DNA of 44,142 bases, from assembly GCA_015488335.1 (NCBI GenBank), contig WFNZ01000031.1, positions 1-44,142 of the forward strand. Reading direction: 5' to 3'. The stretch's first letter is position 1; each line of letters opens with the position of its first letter. This document shows positions 15,341 through 25,418 of the stretch, in pieces. This DNA is from Thermovibrio sp. (GTDB lineage: Bacteria > Aquificota > Aquificia > Desulfurobacteriales > Desulfurobacteriaceae). The notes under the pieces are model-generated. The model was not told where the DNA came from. It searched no databases and saw nothing but the letters and a program-made list of their open reading frames with translations. The position numbers and the translations under genes were made by a program.

Positions 15341-17327
15341 GATAGGGTGTGAGGAACTCCCGGCTTCCTTCGTTGAGCCGGCACTTTCCTACCTTAAGGA
15401 GAAAATCTCTCAGAAACTCTCAGAGAACCATCTCTCTTTTACATCTGTTGAAACTTTCGGAACTCCAAGAAGGCTCATAGTTATCGTCTACGACGTTCCA
15501 CAGGTTCAACCAGACAGGGAAGAGCTGATAGTTGGACCCTCTGAAAGGGCTGCATTTGACGAGAACGGAAACCCGACAAAGGCGGCACTTGGATTTGCGA
15601 AGTCTAAAGGGGTTGACGTTTCAGAATTAACAGTTGTTGAGAACCCTCCAGGCAGAAAGGGAAGATACGTTGCTGTCAGGAGAGTAGTTAAGGGGAGAAA
15701 AGCTGTTGAGGTCTTAAAAGAGATTCTCCCGGAAGTTATTACCTCTATTCCTTTTAAAAAGAGCATGCGCTGGGGGGAGAAGAGGATAAGGTTTGGAAGG
15801 CCGATAAGGTGGATAACCGCCGTTTACGGGAAAGAACCGGTTGAGTTTGAGATAGACGGAATAAAGAGTTCAAATGTCTCTTTCGGCCACAGATTTCTTT
15901 CTCCAGAGCCTTTTGTTGTTGAGGAGCCGTCTGAGTTTATCTCTCAGCTTGAGGAGAGGTTTGTAGTTGCAGACATAGATAAGAGAAAGGCAATAATCCT
16001 TGACAGGGCAAAGGACCTGGCAAAAGGGATTGGTGGGGAGTTCCTTGAAGACGAAGAGCTTTTAAACGAAGTTGCAAACCTTGTTGAGTTTCCATACCCG
16101 ATACTGGGCTCCTTTGAAGAGGAGTTTTTGGAGCTCCCTAAAGAGGTTCCCGTTGTAGTGATGAAAGACCACCAGAAGTTCTTCTCAGTTGTTGATAGAA
16201 ACGGGAACCTGAAAAACTACTTTGTAGGCGTTTCAAACATAAAACCGGTTGATGACTTAACAGTTCGCTTAGGCTACGAAAAGGTTTTAAGGGCAAGGCT
16301 CTCAGACGCCTACTTCTTCTTCAAGGAAGACAGGAAAAAGAAATTAGAAGAGAGGGTTAAAGACCTCTCAGGGATTGTCTTCCACGAGAAACTGGGAACA
16401 ATGCTTGACAAGACAGAAAGGCTTGAGACTTTAGCTCCTTTTGTTTCTATACAGTTGAGATTTGATAAAGAGGAAAAGACTAAGAGGGCTGCACACCTGT
16501 GTAAAGCAGACCTTTTAACAGAAATGGTTAACGAGTTCCCGGAGCTCCAGGGAACTATGGGCAAATACTACGCCCTCTTAGACGGGGAAGACGAGGAAGT
16601 TGCAGTAGCCATAGAGGAGCACTACCTACCGAGGTTCTCAGGAGACAGAGTTGCAGAGACAGAAACGGGTATTTCACTCTCAATAGCCGAAAAAATTGAC
16701 AACCTTACTGGTTTCATAGGAGCAGGGCTCAAACCTACCGGCTCGGCAGACCCGTTTGCTTTAAGGAGAAACGCTTTAGGTTTGATTCAGACATTAATTG
16801 AAAATAGAATCTCCACCGGAATAACCCCTCTAATAGAAGAAGCCAGCAAACTCTACAGGGATCAGGGCATAGAGCTCTCTGAAAATACCGTTGAAGAGAC
16901 CCTCTCTTTCATAAAGGAGAGGCTCAAGAACTACCTGAGGGATAGAGGCTTCAGCCCCGATTCGGTAGATGCAGTCCTTTCCGTTTCAGACGACCCGTAC
17001 GACTCTCTCCTAAGGGTGGAAGCAATAGAAAAGTTGAGGCAGAACCCTGAGTTTGAGGCCGTTCTTTACACGATGAGAAGAGTTGTTAATATAATTCCTG
17101 AAAACTTTTCTCCTTTACCTTTTGAGCCTGAAGGGGTGTTCGAAGTAAACCTCTGGGAAACGTTCCAGAGGGTAAAGGGGGAAATTGAGGAGCTCCTTAA
17201 AGAGAAAGACTACGAGGGGGCACTTCTGAAAATCGGCGAGCTGAAACCGGCCGTTGACAGCTTCTTTGACAACGTGATGGTTATGGACAGACGAAAAGGT
17301 CAGAAACAGGAGGCTCAGCCTCCTTAA
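15315..17327 (+). CDS. glyS: Glycyl-tRNA synthetase beta subunit
   Basis: A 670-residue beta subunit with the N-terminal [12 protein letters not shown] signature, the internal FGRPIRW and HQKFF segments and the C-terminal anticodon-binding part with FFDNVMVM. It binds tRNA-Gly for the alpha subunit. The GTG start lies inside glyQ. Its last codons form a GC-rich hairpin around the stop codon (17308-17324). Confidence 0.97.
   Translation: MKAQNLLLEIGCEELPASFVEPALSYLKEKISQKLSENHLSFTSVETFGTPRRLIVIVYDVPQVQPDREELIVGPSERAAFDENGNPTKAALGFAKSKGVDVSELTVVENPPGRKGRYVAVRRVVKGRKAVEVLKEILPEVITSIPFKKSMRWGEKRIRFGRPIRWITAVYGKEPVEFEIDGIKSSNVSFGHRFLSPEPFVVEEPSEFISQLEERFVVADIDKRKAIILDRAKDLAKGIGGEFLEDEELLNEVANLVEFPYPILGSFEEEFLELPKEVPVVVMKDHQKFFSVVDRNGNLKNYFVGVSNIKPVDDLTVRLGYEKVLRARLSDAYFFFKEDRKKKLEERVKDLSGIVFHEKLGTMLDKTERLETLAPFVSIQLRFDKEEKTKRAAHLCKADLLTEMVNEFPELQGTMGKYYALLDGEDEEVAVAIEEHYLPRFSGDRVAETETGISLSIAEKIDNLTGFIGAGLKPTGSADPFALRRNALGLIQTLIENRISTGITPLIEEASKLYRDQGIELSENTVEETLSFIKERLKNYLRDRGFSPDSVDAVLSVSDDPYDSLLRVEAIEKLRQNPEFEAVLYTMRRVVNIIPENFSPLPFEPEGVFEVNLWETFQRVKGEIEELLKEKDYEGALLKIGELKPAVDSFFDNVMVMDRRKGQKQEAQPP
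17308..17324 (+). terminator. GC-rich hairpin at the glyS stop
   Basis: AGGAGGC-TCA-GCCTCCT forms a perfect 7-base-pair stem over the last codons of glyS. It is followed by TAAAGC, not a run of T, so it could slow or stabilise the transcript more than terminate it. Confidence 0.35.
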
Positions 17328-17393
17328 AGCAATAGCAGACCACCTCTTAAGATTAGCAGACTTTTCAAAACTCGTATTTTAGGGGGCGCGGAG

Positions 17394-20081
17394 ATGCCTA
17401 AAAAGATGGTCTACTACTTCGGCGGCGGAAAGGCCGAAGGAAGTGCCGAAATGAAGATGCTTTTAGGTGGTAAGGGTGCAAACCTTGCCGAGATGACCAA
17501 CTTAGGACTTCCCGTTCCGCCGGGAATCACAATAACAACAGAGGTGTGCAAGGAATACTTCAAGGAGGGACAGAAGTTCCCGGAAGGAATGTGGGAGCAG
17601 GTTTTAGAGGGGCTCCACAAGATTGAAAAGGAAATGGGCAAGAAGTTTGGGGACAGGAAGAACCCTCTCCTTGTTTCTGTCAGGTCGGGAGCTCCCGTCT
17701 CAATGCCCGGAATGATGGACACAATCCTCAACTTAGGCCTCAACGACGAAACCGTTGAGGGTCTTGCAGAGTCAACCGGAAACGAGAGGTTTGCCTGGGA
17801 CTCCTACCGCCGATTCATCCAGATGTTCGGAAACGTCGTTATGGGAATCCCTCACGAGAAGTTTGAGGAGATTTTAGAGGAGAAGAAGAGAGAGGTTGGA
17901 GCAAAGCAGGACGTTGACCTTACAGCAGAAGACCTGAAAGACGTTGTAAAGCGCTACAAAGAGCTTGTTAAAAAGGAGACCGGAAGGGACTTCCCTCAAG
18001 ACCCTTACGAACAGCTTAAAATGGCCATAAAGGCCGTTTTTGACTCCTGGAACAACCCAAGGGCCATAAAGTACCGTGAGATAAACAAGATACCGGAAGA
18101 CTACGGAACAGCCGTAAACATCGTTGCTATGGTCTTCGGGAACATGGGAGAGACCTCCGGAACGGGAGTTGCATTTACTAGGAATCCGTCAACAGGAGAA
18201 AACGTCTTCTATGGTGAATACCTGAAGAACGCCCAGGGTGAAGACGTTGTTGCAGGAATCAGGACGCCACAGCCCCTTACAAAGGCTCAAAAGACAAGCG
18301 AAGACCAGGTTTCCTTAGAAGAGGAGTTCCCCGAAGTTTACAAACAGCTCCTGAAAATCAGGGACATACTTGAGAAGCACTACAGGGATATGCAGGACAT
18401 TGAGTTCACAATAGAGAACGGCAGACTCTGGATGCTCCAGACAAGAGCTGGAAAGAGGACTGCAAGGGCTGCCGTAAAGATAGCCGTTGACATGGTTAAG
18501 GAGGGGCTTATCACAAAAGAGGAAGCTATCCTAAGGGTTGACCCATCCCTTATTAACCAGCTCCTCCATCCGATGCTTGATGAAAAAGACAGGAAGAAAG
18601 CAATAGCCGAAGGAAGGCTTATAGCAAAAGGTCTCCCTGCCGCTCCGGGAGCTGTAAGCGGTAAAGTTGTCTTCAACGCCGACGAGGCTGTTGAACTAGC
18701 CGAGAAGGGAGAGAAGGTAATCCTGGTCCGCCACGAAACATCCCCCGAAGATATCCACGGAATGCACGCAGCTGAGGGTATCTTAACTGCAAGGGGTGGA
18801 ATGACTTCCCACGCTGCTGTTGTTGCAAGGGGAATGGGCAAGACCTGTATAGTTGGTGCCGAGTCTATCCACGTTGACTACGATAAAGAGGAGTTCAGAG
18901 TAGGAGACGTTGTAGTTAAGAAAGGAGACGTTATAACCTTAGACGGTTCTACCGGTGAGATATTCCACGGAGAGTTAAAGACAATTCCTGCCCAGATTTC
19001 CGGCGAGTTTGAAGAACTTATGAGGTGGGCAGACGAGATAAGAGAACTCCAGGTAAGGGTAAACGCTGACACTCCTGAAGATGCAAAGCAGGGAAGGGAC
19101 TTTGGAGCTGAAGGTATAGGTCTGTGCAGAACTGAGCACATGTTCTTCAAGGAAGAGAGAATTCCCGTTGTTCGTGAAATGATACTTGCAAAAACCAAAG
19201 AGGAGAGGGAGAGAGCCCTTGAGAAGCTCCTTCCAATGCAGAGGGAAGACTTCATTGCCATCTTTGAGGTGATGGACGGGCTTCCTGTCAACATAAGGCT
19301 CCTTGACCCGCCACTCCACGAGTTCCTCCCAAGAACTGAAGAAGAGTTTGAGAGAACAGCAAAGGAGATGGGACTTCCCGTTGAGGAGCTAAAAAAGAGG
19401 GCTGAGGAGCTCCACGAAGTCAACCCGATGCTGGGCTTGAGGGGTTCAAGGCTTGGAATAGCCTACCCCGAAATCTACAGAATGCAGGCAAGGGCAATCC
19501 TTGAGGCCGCCTGCATCTGTAAGAAAAACGGAATTAACGTCCTTCCTGAAATAATGCTCCCTCTGATTGCAGACGACAGGGAGCTGATGAAACTGAAAGA
19601 GCTGATAGACGACGTTGCAGCAAAAGTCTTCCTTGAGCAGGGAACAGAGGTTGAGTATCAGGTTGGAACGATGGTTGAGGTTCCAAGGGCTGCCCTCATT
19701 GCCGATCAGCTTGCCCGCTATGCCCAGTATTTCTCCTTCGGAACAAACGACCTTACACAGATGACCTTCGGCCTCTCAAGGGACGATGCTGGAAAGTTCA
19801 TAGGAAAGTACATAGAAGAAGGAATCCTCAAAGGCGACCCGTTCATGCACATAGACGAGAACGGCGTTGGAAGGCTTATAGAGCTTGCAATAGAGAAGGG
19901 GAACTCCGTTCGCCCCAACATGAAGACCGGAATCTGCGGGGAGCACGGTGGAGACCCGAGGTCAATCAACTTCTTCCAGAAGGTTGGAGTTAAGTACGTA
20001 AGCCCATCTCCATTTAGGGTTCCAATCGCAAGGCTTGCGGCAGCTCAGGCTAAGATAAGACAGATGAGAGGAGAACTTTAA
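17394..20081 (+). CDS. ppdK: Pyruvate, phosphate dikinase
   Basis: An 895-residue enzyme that interconverts pyruvate, ATP and phosphate with phosphoenolpyruvate, AMP and diphosphate. Three domains can be followed: an N-terminal ATP-grasp (MLGGKGANLAEM, then SVRSGAPVSMPGMMDT), the central phosphohistidine domain (GGMTSHAAVVARG, H473) and the C-terminal PEP/pyruvate barrel (catalytic cysteine C848 in GICGEHGGDP). In an autotroph it would supply PEP from pyruvate for gluconeogenesis. It is monocistronic, with a good terminator downstream. Confidence 0.98.
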   Translation: MPKKMVYYFGGGKAEGSAEMKMLLGGKGANLAEMTNLGLPVPPGITITTEVCKEYFKEGQKFPEGMWEQVLEGLHKIEKEMGKKFGDRKNPLLVSVRSGAPVSMPGMMDTILNLGLNDETVEGLAESTGNERFAWDSYRRFIQMFGNVVMGIPHEKFEEILEEKKREVGAKQDVDLTAEDLKDVVKRYKELVKKETGRDFPQDPYEQLKMAIKAVFDSWNNPRAIKYREINKIPEDYGTAVNIVAMVFGNMGETSGTGVAFTRNPSTGENVFYGEYLKNAQGEDVVAGIRTPQPLTKAQKTSEDQVSLEEEFPEVYKQLLKIRDILEKHYRDMQDIEFTIENGRLWMLQTRAGKRTARAAVKIAVDMVKEGLITKEEAILRVDPSLINQLLHPMLDEKDRKKAIAEGRLIAKGLPAAPGAVSGKVVFNADEAVELAEKGEKVILVRHETSPEDIHGMHAAEGILTARGGMTSHAAVVARGMGKTCIVGAESIHVDYDKEEFRVGDVVVKKGDVITLDGSTGEIFHGELKTIPAQISGEFEELMRWADEIRELQVRVNADTPEDAKQGRDFGAEGIGLCRTEHMFFKEERIPVVREMILAKTKEERERALEKLLPMQREDFIAIFEVMDGLPVNIRLLDPPLHEFLPRTEEEFERTAKEMGLPVEELKKRAEELHEVNPMLGLRGSRLGIAYPEIYRMQARAILEAACICKKNGINVLPEIMLPLIADDRELMKLKELIDDVAAKVFLEQGTEVEYQVGTMVEVPRAALIADQLARYAQYFSFGTNDLTQMTFGLSRDDAGKFIGKYIEEGILKGDPFMHIDENGVGRLIELAIEKGNSVRPNMKTGICGEHGGDPRSINFFQKVGVKYVSPSPFRVPIARLAAAQAKIRQMRGEL

Positions 20082-20103
20082 TAGATTCTTTTAGACCGGA
20101 ATT

Positions 20104-20129
20104 GGGGCTCTGCGCCCCCTTTTTCTTTT
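20104..20129 (+). terminator. Intrinsic terminator after ppdK
   Basis: GGGGC-TCTGC-GCCCC stem followed by CTTTTTCTTTT, a standard rho-independent terminator 22 bases after the ppdK stop. Confidence 0.85.
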
Positions 20130-20174
20130 CAAAAGCCGTAAAATTAACAACAAATCTCACGAGGGAGGAAACCT

Positions 20175-21107
20175 ATGAGAACTCTTCTATCAGCGCTTTT
20201 AATTGCTCTTGTCATTTCTGGATGTTCTCAAGCAGAACAGAAAGAAAACACCTCACCAGATAAAATATTAAACAAAAATGGCCAAGTTTCAAATAAAAAC
20301 AGTTTAGAAGAAGCAGAAAAAGTAATAAAAGCCCTACTTAATCCTCTATCCACAAGAGGAATAAAGGTAAAATCGGTTAAAGCTACGCAGGAAGTTAAAG
20401 TTCCAGGATTTAAAACGTTTGAAGTTGACTTGATAGACAACAGAAACCACAGAGAACTCAAAAGGTATATCTTTATCAACACAGAAGACAAGTATATAGC
20501 TCTCCAGATATTTAAGTACTCAATTAAAGGAAAGAGCGTTATTCTTCAAACACTCAAACCGAAGAATGCTGAGAAACCCTTAAAAGTGAACATTTCATTC
20601 ATAAAGGAGATAGACAAAGAACTAACAAGGGCAAACATTCCCCATGTTGTAGGAAAGGGTGAAAAGAAAGTTTACATTGTGTGGGACGTATTCTGTCCAT
20701 TCTGTTATGGTCACTTCAATCAGGTTGAAGAAATAGCTAAAAAGAATAACGTTGAAATCCATATGATTCCTTTGGCAGTTCACGGAGAAAACTCTATTAA
20801 AGGTCTTGTTTACTATACAAAACTTGCCAGAGAAAAAGGAACAGCAGAAGCCCTTAAAGAGCTCTACAACATGGGAAATGGCGATTTTATGAAGTATGCA
20901 AAAACCCTTGAAAATAAAATCAAGCGTCAGAAGGAAATAACTCCTGACCAGGAAAAGATAATAAAAACTATTAAAGACATAGAGGTTAAGCTGGTTAAGA
21001 ATGGAGTAAGGGCGACACCTACACTAATTTATGCACCACCTGGAGAAAACAGAGGAACGATACACGTAGGATTTATGCCTATAGACAAACTCATAAAAGA
21101 AAAGTAA
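20175..21107 (+). CDS. DsbC/DsbG-like thiol-disulfide lipoprotein
   Basis: A 310-residue envelope protein. A signal peptide ends in a lipobox (ISGC, Cys17). A linker and an N-terminal domain follow (about 45-150), then a thioredoxin-fold domain with a CPFC active site (C174, C177) and a cis-proline segment RATPTLIY. This layout resembles DsbC/DsbG disulfide isomerases, so it probably handles disulfides outside the inner membrane. It is more AT-rich than its neighbours. Its stop overlaps the start of the ABC ATPase gene (TAATG). GAGGGAGG precedes the ATG. Confidence 0.85.
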   Translation: MRTLLSALLIALVISGCSQAEQKENTSPDKILNKNGQVSNKNSLEEAEKVIKALLNPLSTRGIKVKSVKATQEVKVPGFKTFEVDLIDNRNHRELKRYIFINTEDKYIALQIFKYSIKGKSVILQTLKPKNAEKPLKVNISFIKEIDKELTRANIPHVVGKGEKKVYIVWDVFCPFCYGHFNQVEEIAKKNNVEIHMIPLAVHGENSIKGLVYYTKLAREKGTAEALKELYNMGNGDFMKYAKTLENKIKRQKEITPDQEKIIKTIKDIEVKLVKNGVRATPTLIYAPPGENRGTIHVGFMPIDKLIKEK

Positions 21108-21883
21108 TGGAAGGAATTACTTTAGAAGACTTATCCATCGGCTATAAAAGACCCCTTATCTCCTCCCTCTCTGTTCACATGGCAGAGGGGGAGTTCTGGG
21201 TCGTTGTCGGCCCAAACGGTGCAGGAAAGAGCACACTCGTTAAAACCATTCTTGGAATTATCCCCCCCTTATCCGGCAGGATACTCATTCACGGAAAAGA
21301 TTGTACAAGAAGGTGCGACGAGAGGCGGTTTTTAAGCTACGTTCCGCAGATGGAGAGCTACTCCCACTCTTTTCCCGCAACGGCTTTAGATGTGGTTCTC
21401 TCTGGTCTGTTCCCAAGGTTGGGAAGGTTTGAAAGGGTAAGGGAGAAAGATGTTGAGAGAGCTCTCCGGTGGATGGAAGAGCTCCACCTGAAAGAGGTTG
21501 CCGATAAACCATTCAGCAGACTCTCTGGCGGCCAGCAGAGGAAAGTTCTCATAGCAAGGGCCCTCATCAGCGACCCCCACTACATTTTCTTAGACGAGCC
21601 GACAACGGGAGTAGACTTGAGGAGCTCCCGCAAAATCTTAGAACTCCTTGACAGGCTCCACAAAGAAAAAGGTTTCGGCATCTGCATGGTAACCCACGAC
21701 ATTAACTTCGTCTGGGATTACGTAGACAGGATAATACTTCTGGGATACGGCGGAAAGTACTTCATCGGAAACAAAGAAGAGATACTCAACGAGGAGCTCC
21801 TCTCCCGCATCTACCAGGTTCAGGTAAAAATTGTTGAAACGGAATACGGCCCAATTTTCCTGGTTGGAGACAAGCACTTTTAA
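21107..21883 (+). CDS. ABC transporter ATP-binding protein, metal/siderophore type
   Basis: A 258-residue ATPase subunit: Walker A GPNGAGKST (35-43), Q-loop in YVPQM, signature LSGGQ (139-143), Walker B FLDEP (161-165) and switch histidine in VTHD. The sequence is closest to the ZnuC/FecE group of metal and iron-siderophore importers. No permease or binding-protein gene lies beside it, so its transporter partner must be elsewhere. It overlaps the DsbC-like lipoprotein gene by one base and converges with the small membrane-protein gene. Confidence 0.9.
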   Translation: MEGITLEDLSIGYKRPLISSLSVHMAEGEFWVVVGPNGAGKSTLVKTILGIIPPLSGRILIHGKDCTRRCDERRFLSYVPQMESYSHSFPATALDVVLSGLFPRLGRFERVREKDVERALRWMEELHLKEVADKPFSRLSGGQQRKVLIARALISDPHYIFLDEPTTGVDLRSSRKILELLDRLHKEKGFGICMVTHDINFVWDYVDRIILLGYGGKYFIGNKEEILNEELLSRIYQVQVKIVETEYGPIFLVGDKHF

Positions 21884-22002
21884 TTTCTTCTTTTCTTGAG
21901 GAGCTCCTTCGCTTTAAATAGAATGGCAACAACTGTCCACGCAACAGTTACCACGAAGAAAAACCAGAAAAAGAGAGTTCCAGCTTCAGGCCTGTTTATC
22001 AA
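21880..22002 (-). CDS. 40-residue single-pass membrane protein
   Basis: A TTG-initiated frame that begins four bases after the proA stop, with AAGGGAG six bases upstream of the start. The protein opens INRPEAGT, has a strongly hydrophobic helix of about 20 residues (LFFWFFFVVTVAW onward) and ends in a basic tail KAKELLKKRRN. This is a small inner-membrane protein with a cytoplasmic C-terminus. It is probably translated from the proA message and ends by converging with the ABC ATPase gene (four-base overlap). Function unknown; it is too short for routine annotation. Confidence 0.6.
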   Translation of the reverse strand: MINRPEAGTLFFWFFFVVTVAWTVVAILFKAKELLKKRRN

Positions 22003-22005
22003 AAT

Positions 22006-23256
22006 CTACTCCCTTATCTGACCGTTTCCAAAGATTATGTATTTAGGAATTGTTAAGTCCTCAAGACCCATAGGGCCACGAACGTGGACTTTGTCGGTTG
22101 AGATTCCCATCTCAGCTCCAAGGCCGAAGACGTTTCCGTCTGTAAACCGGGTTGAGGCGTTTACGTAAACGGCAGCAGAGTCTACCCTGTTTAGAAACTT
22201 CATTGCGTTTGTGTAGTTCTCTGTAACTATTGCGTCGCTGTGGTGTGAGCCGTAGGTGTTTATGTGGTCTATTGCTTCGTCCAAAGAGTCAATAACTCTA
22301 ACGGCAAGGATTAAGTCTAAATACTCTGCATACCAGTCCTCTTCCGTTGCAGGCTTTATGTAATCCGGGTCGTAACTCCTTGTCCTCTCGTCTCCACGGA
22401 GCTCCACCTTAGCTTTCTTAAAGAGCTCTATCATTGTTGGTAGGAATGCGTCGGCAATCTTTGAGTGGACAAGCATTGTCTCCATTGCGTTGCAGACTCC
22501 CGGCCTCTGAACTTTTGCGTTAAAGCAGATGTTCCAGGCCTTTTCAAGGTCTGCAAACTCGTCAACGAAAACGTGACACACACCCTTGTAGTGCTTTATT
22601 ACAGGCATACGGGCATTCTCTGAAACGAACCTGATTAAGCCTTCCCCGCCCCTGGGGATGACAACGTCTATGTATTCGTCTAAAAGGAGGAGCTCCTTAA
22701 CGGCAGACCTGTCTGTCGTATCTATGAACTGAATGGCCTCTTCGGGGAAACCCTCAGAAGCAGCAGCCTCTTTAAGGATATTCACAAGAACCCTGTTTGA
22801 GTTTATAGCCTCTGAACCGCCCTTTAAAAGGACTGCATTGGAGCTCTTTATACAGAGTGAACCTGCTTCAACGGTAACGTTCGGACGGGATTCGTAGATA
22901 ATTGCAACAACTCCTAGGGGAACTCTCATCTTTCCCATTTTCAGGCCGTTTGGCCGTGTCCACATCTTCACAACTTCACCAACGGGATCGTTAAGGTTTG
23001 CAACGTCCTTTAGAACCTGAACCATTCCGGCAATTCTCTTTTCGTTGAGAAGGAGTCTGTCAAGCATAGCCTTAGAAAGGCCTTTCTCCTCTCCTGCAAT
23101 CAGGTCTTTCCTGTTCTCCTCCTGAATGAGCTCTCTCTTTTTCTCTATAAGCTCAGCAGCCTTAAGAAGGGTTCTGTTTTTTACCTCCGTTGAAATGTCT
23201 ATAAGGCTGTAGCTCACTTCTTTTGCACGTTTTGCAATTCCTTTAACGTCAAACAT
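22006..23256 (-). CDS. proA: Glutamate-5-semialdehyde dehydrogenase
   Basis: A 416-residue aldehyde-dehydrogenase-fold enzyme that reduces glutamyl-5-phosphate to the semialdehyde in proline synthesis, using NADPH. The catalytic cysteine lies in QRPGVCNAMETMLVH; VAIIYESRPNVTVEA, LLKGGSEAI and the C-terminal GLGAEMGISTDKVHVRGPMGL are typical. proB is not in the window. AGGAGGG precedes the ATG. Confidence 0.97.
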   Translation of the reverse strand: MFDVKGIAKRAKEVSYSLIDISTEVKNRTLLKAAELIEKKRELIQEENRKDLIAGEEKGLSKAMLDRLLLNEKRIAGMVQVLKDVANLNDPVGEVVKMWTRPNGLKMGKMRVPLGVVAIIYESRPNVTVEAGSLCIKSSNAVLLKGGSEAINSNRVLVNILKEAAASEGFPEEAIQFIDTTDRSAVKELLLLDEYIDVVIPRGGEGLIRFVSENARMPVIKHYKGVCHVFVDEFADLEKAWNICFNAKVQRPGVCNAMETMLVHSKIADAFLPTMIELFKKAKVELRGDERTRSYDPDYIKPATEEDWYAEYLDLILAVRVIDSLDEAIDHINTYGSHHSDAIVTENYTNAMKFLNRVDSAAVYVNASTRFTDGNVFGLGAEMGISTDKVHVRGPMGLEDLTIPKYIIFGNGQIRE

Positions 23257-23314
23257 TAGATTCCCTCCTGTTTAAGGTTTAAATTGAAAATCAAAAGTTT
23301 TAAAGGGGGATACG

Positions 23315-24052
23315 ATGAGGAAAATTTTAGCATTGACCTTAACGGGAACCCTCCTGTTAGGTGGATGCGCAACTACCCAGCAGGGAGCCCAGACTACACC
23401 AAGCAAAACGGCAACTGGAGCTGCAATAGGAGCCGTCGTTGGGGGAATTGTCGGAGCCGCTACAGGCCCTAAACACCATAAAGGGAAGAGAATTCTGATA
23501 GGTGCAGCGGCGGGAGCTCTCATAGGGGGAACAATCGGATACATCTTAGACCAGCAGGCAAAAGCCCTTGCAAACGACGTTGGAGTTAAGCCCATAGACA
23601 ACACAAACCCGGAAGTTAAACCTCAGCAGCCGCCAATTTCTGAGAAGAAGCCCGTTGCAGTTGTGAAAGAGCCGCAGAAGGTTAAGCTGATAATGAAAGA
23701 CTCCGTTCTCTTTGACTTTAACAGCTACCGGTTAAAGCCCGAGGCGAAAGAGATGCTGAGGAGAATTGCCAAAACCCTCAACCAGAACCCCGACACAGTA
23801 ATACTGGTTGTTGGATACACAGACAGCACAGGAAGCTTTGACTACAACGTAAAGCTCTCTGAGAAGAGGGCAGAGGCTGTTAAAAACGAGCTGGTTCTCA
23901 ACGGTGTTGACCCAACGAGAGTTCTCACTTTCGGATGTGGGCCAAAGAATCCAATAGCTCCCAACAATACACCCGAGGGAAGAGCTCTCAACAGGAGAGT
24001 TGAGATCCTCGTCTACCCAAAAGGGGTAGAGATACCGCATCCGTGCGATTAA
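23315..24052 (+). CDS. OmpA-family lipoprotein with glycine zipper
   Basis: A 245-residue outer-membrane lipoprotein. The lipobox LLGGC (Cys18) is followed by a glycine-zipper segment with GxxxG repeats (about 30-75) that can form a membrane hairpin, a proline-rich linker, and an OmpA C-terminal domain (about 125-240: VLFDFNSYRLKPEA, GYTDSTGS, LSEKRAEAV, ALNRRVEI) that binds peptidoglycan non-covalently in the family. It most likely anchors the outer membrane to the cell wall. miaB follows after 37 bases. Confidence 0.93.
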   Translation: MRKILALTLTGTLLLGGCATTQQGAQTTPSKTATGAAIGAVVGGIVGAATGPKHHKGKRILIGAAAGALIGGTIGYILDQQAKALANDVGVKPIDNTNPEVKPQQPPISEKKPVAVVKEPQKVKLIMKDSVLFDFNSYRLKPEAKEMLRRIAKTLNQNPDTVILVVGYTDSTGSFDYNVKLSEKRAEAVKNELVLNGVDPTRVLTFGCGPKNPIAPNNTPEGRALNRRVEILVYPKGVEIPHPCD

Positions 24053-24089
24053 AACTATATTTCTCCTTAAACCCCGTTAAAGGAGAGAG

Positions 24090-25418
24090 ATGGCAAAGAG
24101 GTATTTCATAAAGACATTCGGCTGTCAGATGAACGTTAACGACTCAGAGAAGATGGCCGGCCTCCTTGAGGGTATGGGCTATGAAAAGGCCGAAACCCCT
24201 GAGGAGGCCGACGTTATCATAGTCAACACCTGTTCCGTTCGTGCAAAGCCGGACAACAAGGCCTACTCGTTTATCGGAAATCTGAAAAAGATAAAGAAGA
24301 GAAGACCTGAAACCGTTGTCGCCGTTGCAGGGTGTGTTCCACAGAAAGAGAGAGACCAGATTCTAAGGTTCGGCCACGTTGACCTGGTTTTTGGAACGTT
24401 TAACTTCGTAAAGCTTCCCCAACTCCTTGAGAGAGTGAAGGAAGAGGGAAAAGTTGTTGAGATTCTCCATTCTAAGATTCCAGAAGAGGAGAGAATTCCG
24501 CTTATAGAGAGCTCCCTTGAGAACCCCTACGTTGCCTACGTAACCGTTCAGAGGGGGTGCAACAGGTTCTGCACCTACTGTATCGTTCCATTTACAAGGG
24601 GAAGGGAAAGGAGCGTAAAGCCGGAGCTGGTTCTGGAGGAGGTTAAAAGGCTTGCTGAAAGAGGCGTTAAAGAGGTTCACCTTTTAGGCCAGAACGTAGA
24701 CTTCTACTCCTACGGCGGAACAGATCTTGCAGACCTCCTCTACATGGTCTCGGAAGTTCCGGGAATAGAGAGAGTCAGATTTACAACTTCCCACCCTGCC
24801 GGGTTCAACGAAAAGATTGCAAGGGCAATAAAGGAGATTGATAAGGTCTGCCCATATGTTCACCTGCCTCCCCAGAGCGGCTCAAACAAAATTCTGGAAA
24901 GGATGAACAGGGGATACACAAGGGAAGAGTACATTGAGAAAGTGAAGATGCTGAAAGAGATAGTTCCAGAAGTTGCCCTTTCCGGAGACTTTATAGTCGG
25001 CTTCCCGGGAGAGACAGAGAAGGACTTTGAGGATACACTATCTTTAGTTGAGGAGTGCGTTTTTGACCAGGGGTTTGTCTTTGAATACTCTCCAAGGCCA
25101 TTTACAAAAGCAGCTACTTTCCCTGACGACATTCCCAAAGAGGTTAAGAACAGAAGACTTACAGAGCTCCAAAACCTCATAAAGCGTCAGGCAGAGGAGA
25201 GAAACAGAGAGAGGATTGGAAAGGTTGAGGAGGTTCTCATAGAGGGATTCAGCCCTAAGGGGACGGAGCTCTACGGAAGGACGAGGGCCAACAAGCCCAT
25301 TGCAGTTGAAGGCGGAGAGGAGCTTATCGGGAAAACAGTAAAGGTTGAGATAACGGAAAGCTCCCCCTTTTTCTTAAAGGGTAAACCGGTTCTTAAAGAG
25401 GTAAAGGTTGGAGGTTAA
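24090..25418 (+). CDS. miaB: tRNA-2-methylthio-N6-dimethylallyladenosine synthase
   Basis: A 442-residue radical SAM methylthiotransferase acting on i6A37 of tRNAs. MTTase-domain cysteines at 12, 48 and 82 (FGCQMN, VNTCSVR, AGCVPQ), radical SAM motif QRGCNRFCTYC (C157, C161, C164) and a C-terminal TRAM domain. FTRGRERSV and the DFIVGFPGETE segment separate it from RimO. GGAGAGAG precedes the ATG. Its stop overlaps the start of the next small gene. Confidence 0.97.
   Translation: MAKRYFIKTFGCQMNVNDSEKMAGLLEGMGYEKAETPEEADVIIVNTCSVRAKPDNKAYSFIGNLKKIKKRRPETVVAVAGCVPQKERDQILRFGHVDLVFGTFNFVKLPQLLERVKEEGKVVEILHSKIPEEERIPLIESSLENPYVAYVTVQRGCNRFCTYCIVPFTRGRERSVKPELVLEEVKRLAERGVKEVHLLGQNVDFYSYGGTDLADLLYMVSEVPGIERVRFTTSHPAGFNEKIARAIKEIDKVCPYVHLPPQSGSNKILERMNRGYTREEYIEKVKMLKEIVPEVALSGDFIVGFPGETEKDFEDTLSLVEECVFDQGFVFEYSPRPFTKAATFPDDIPKEVKNRRLTELQNLIKRQAEERNRERIGKVEEVLIEGFSPKGTELYGRTRANKPIAVEGGEELIGKTVKVEITESSPFFLKGKPVLKEVKVGG

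Noticed and set aside
17308-17324. Strong terminator between glyS and ppdK
   Set aside because: The stem is good but no T-run follows, so it is listed only as a low-confidence hairpin.
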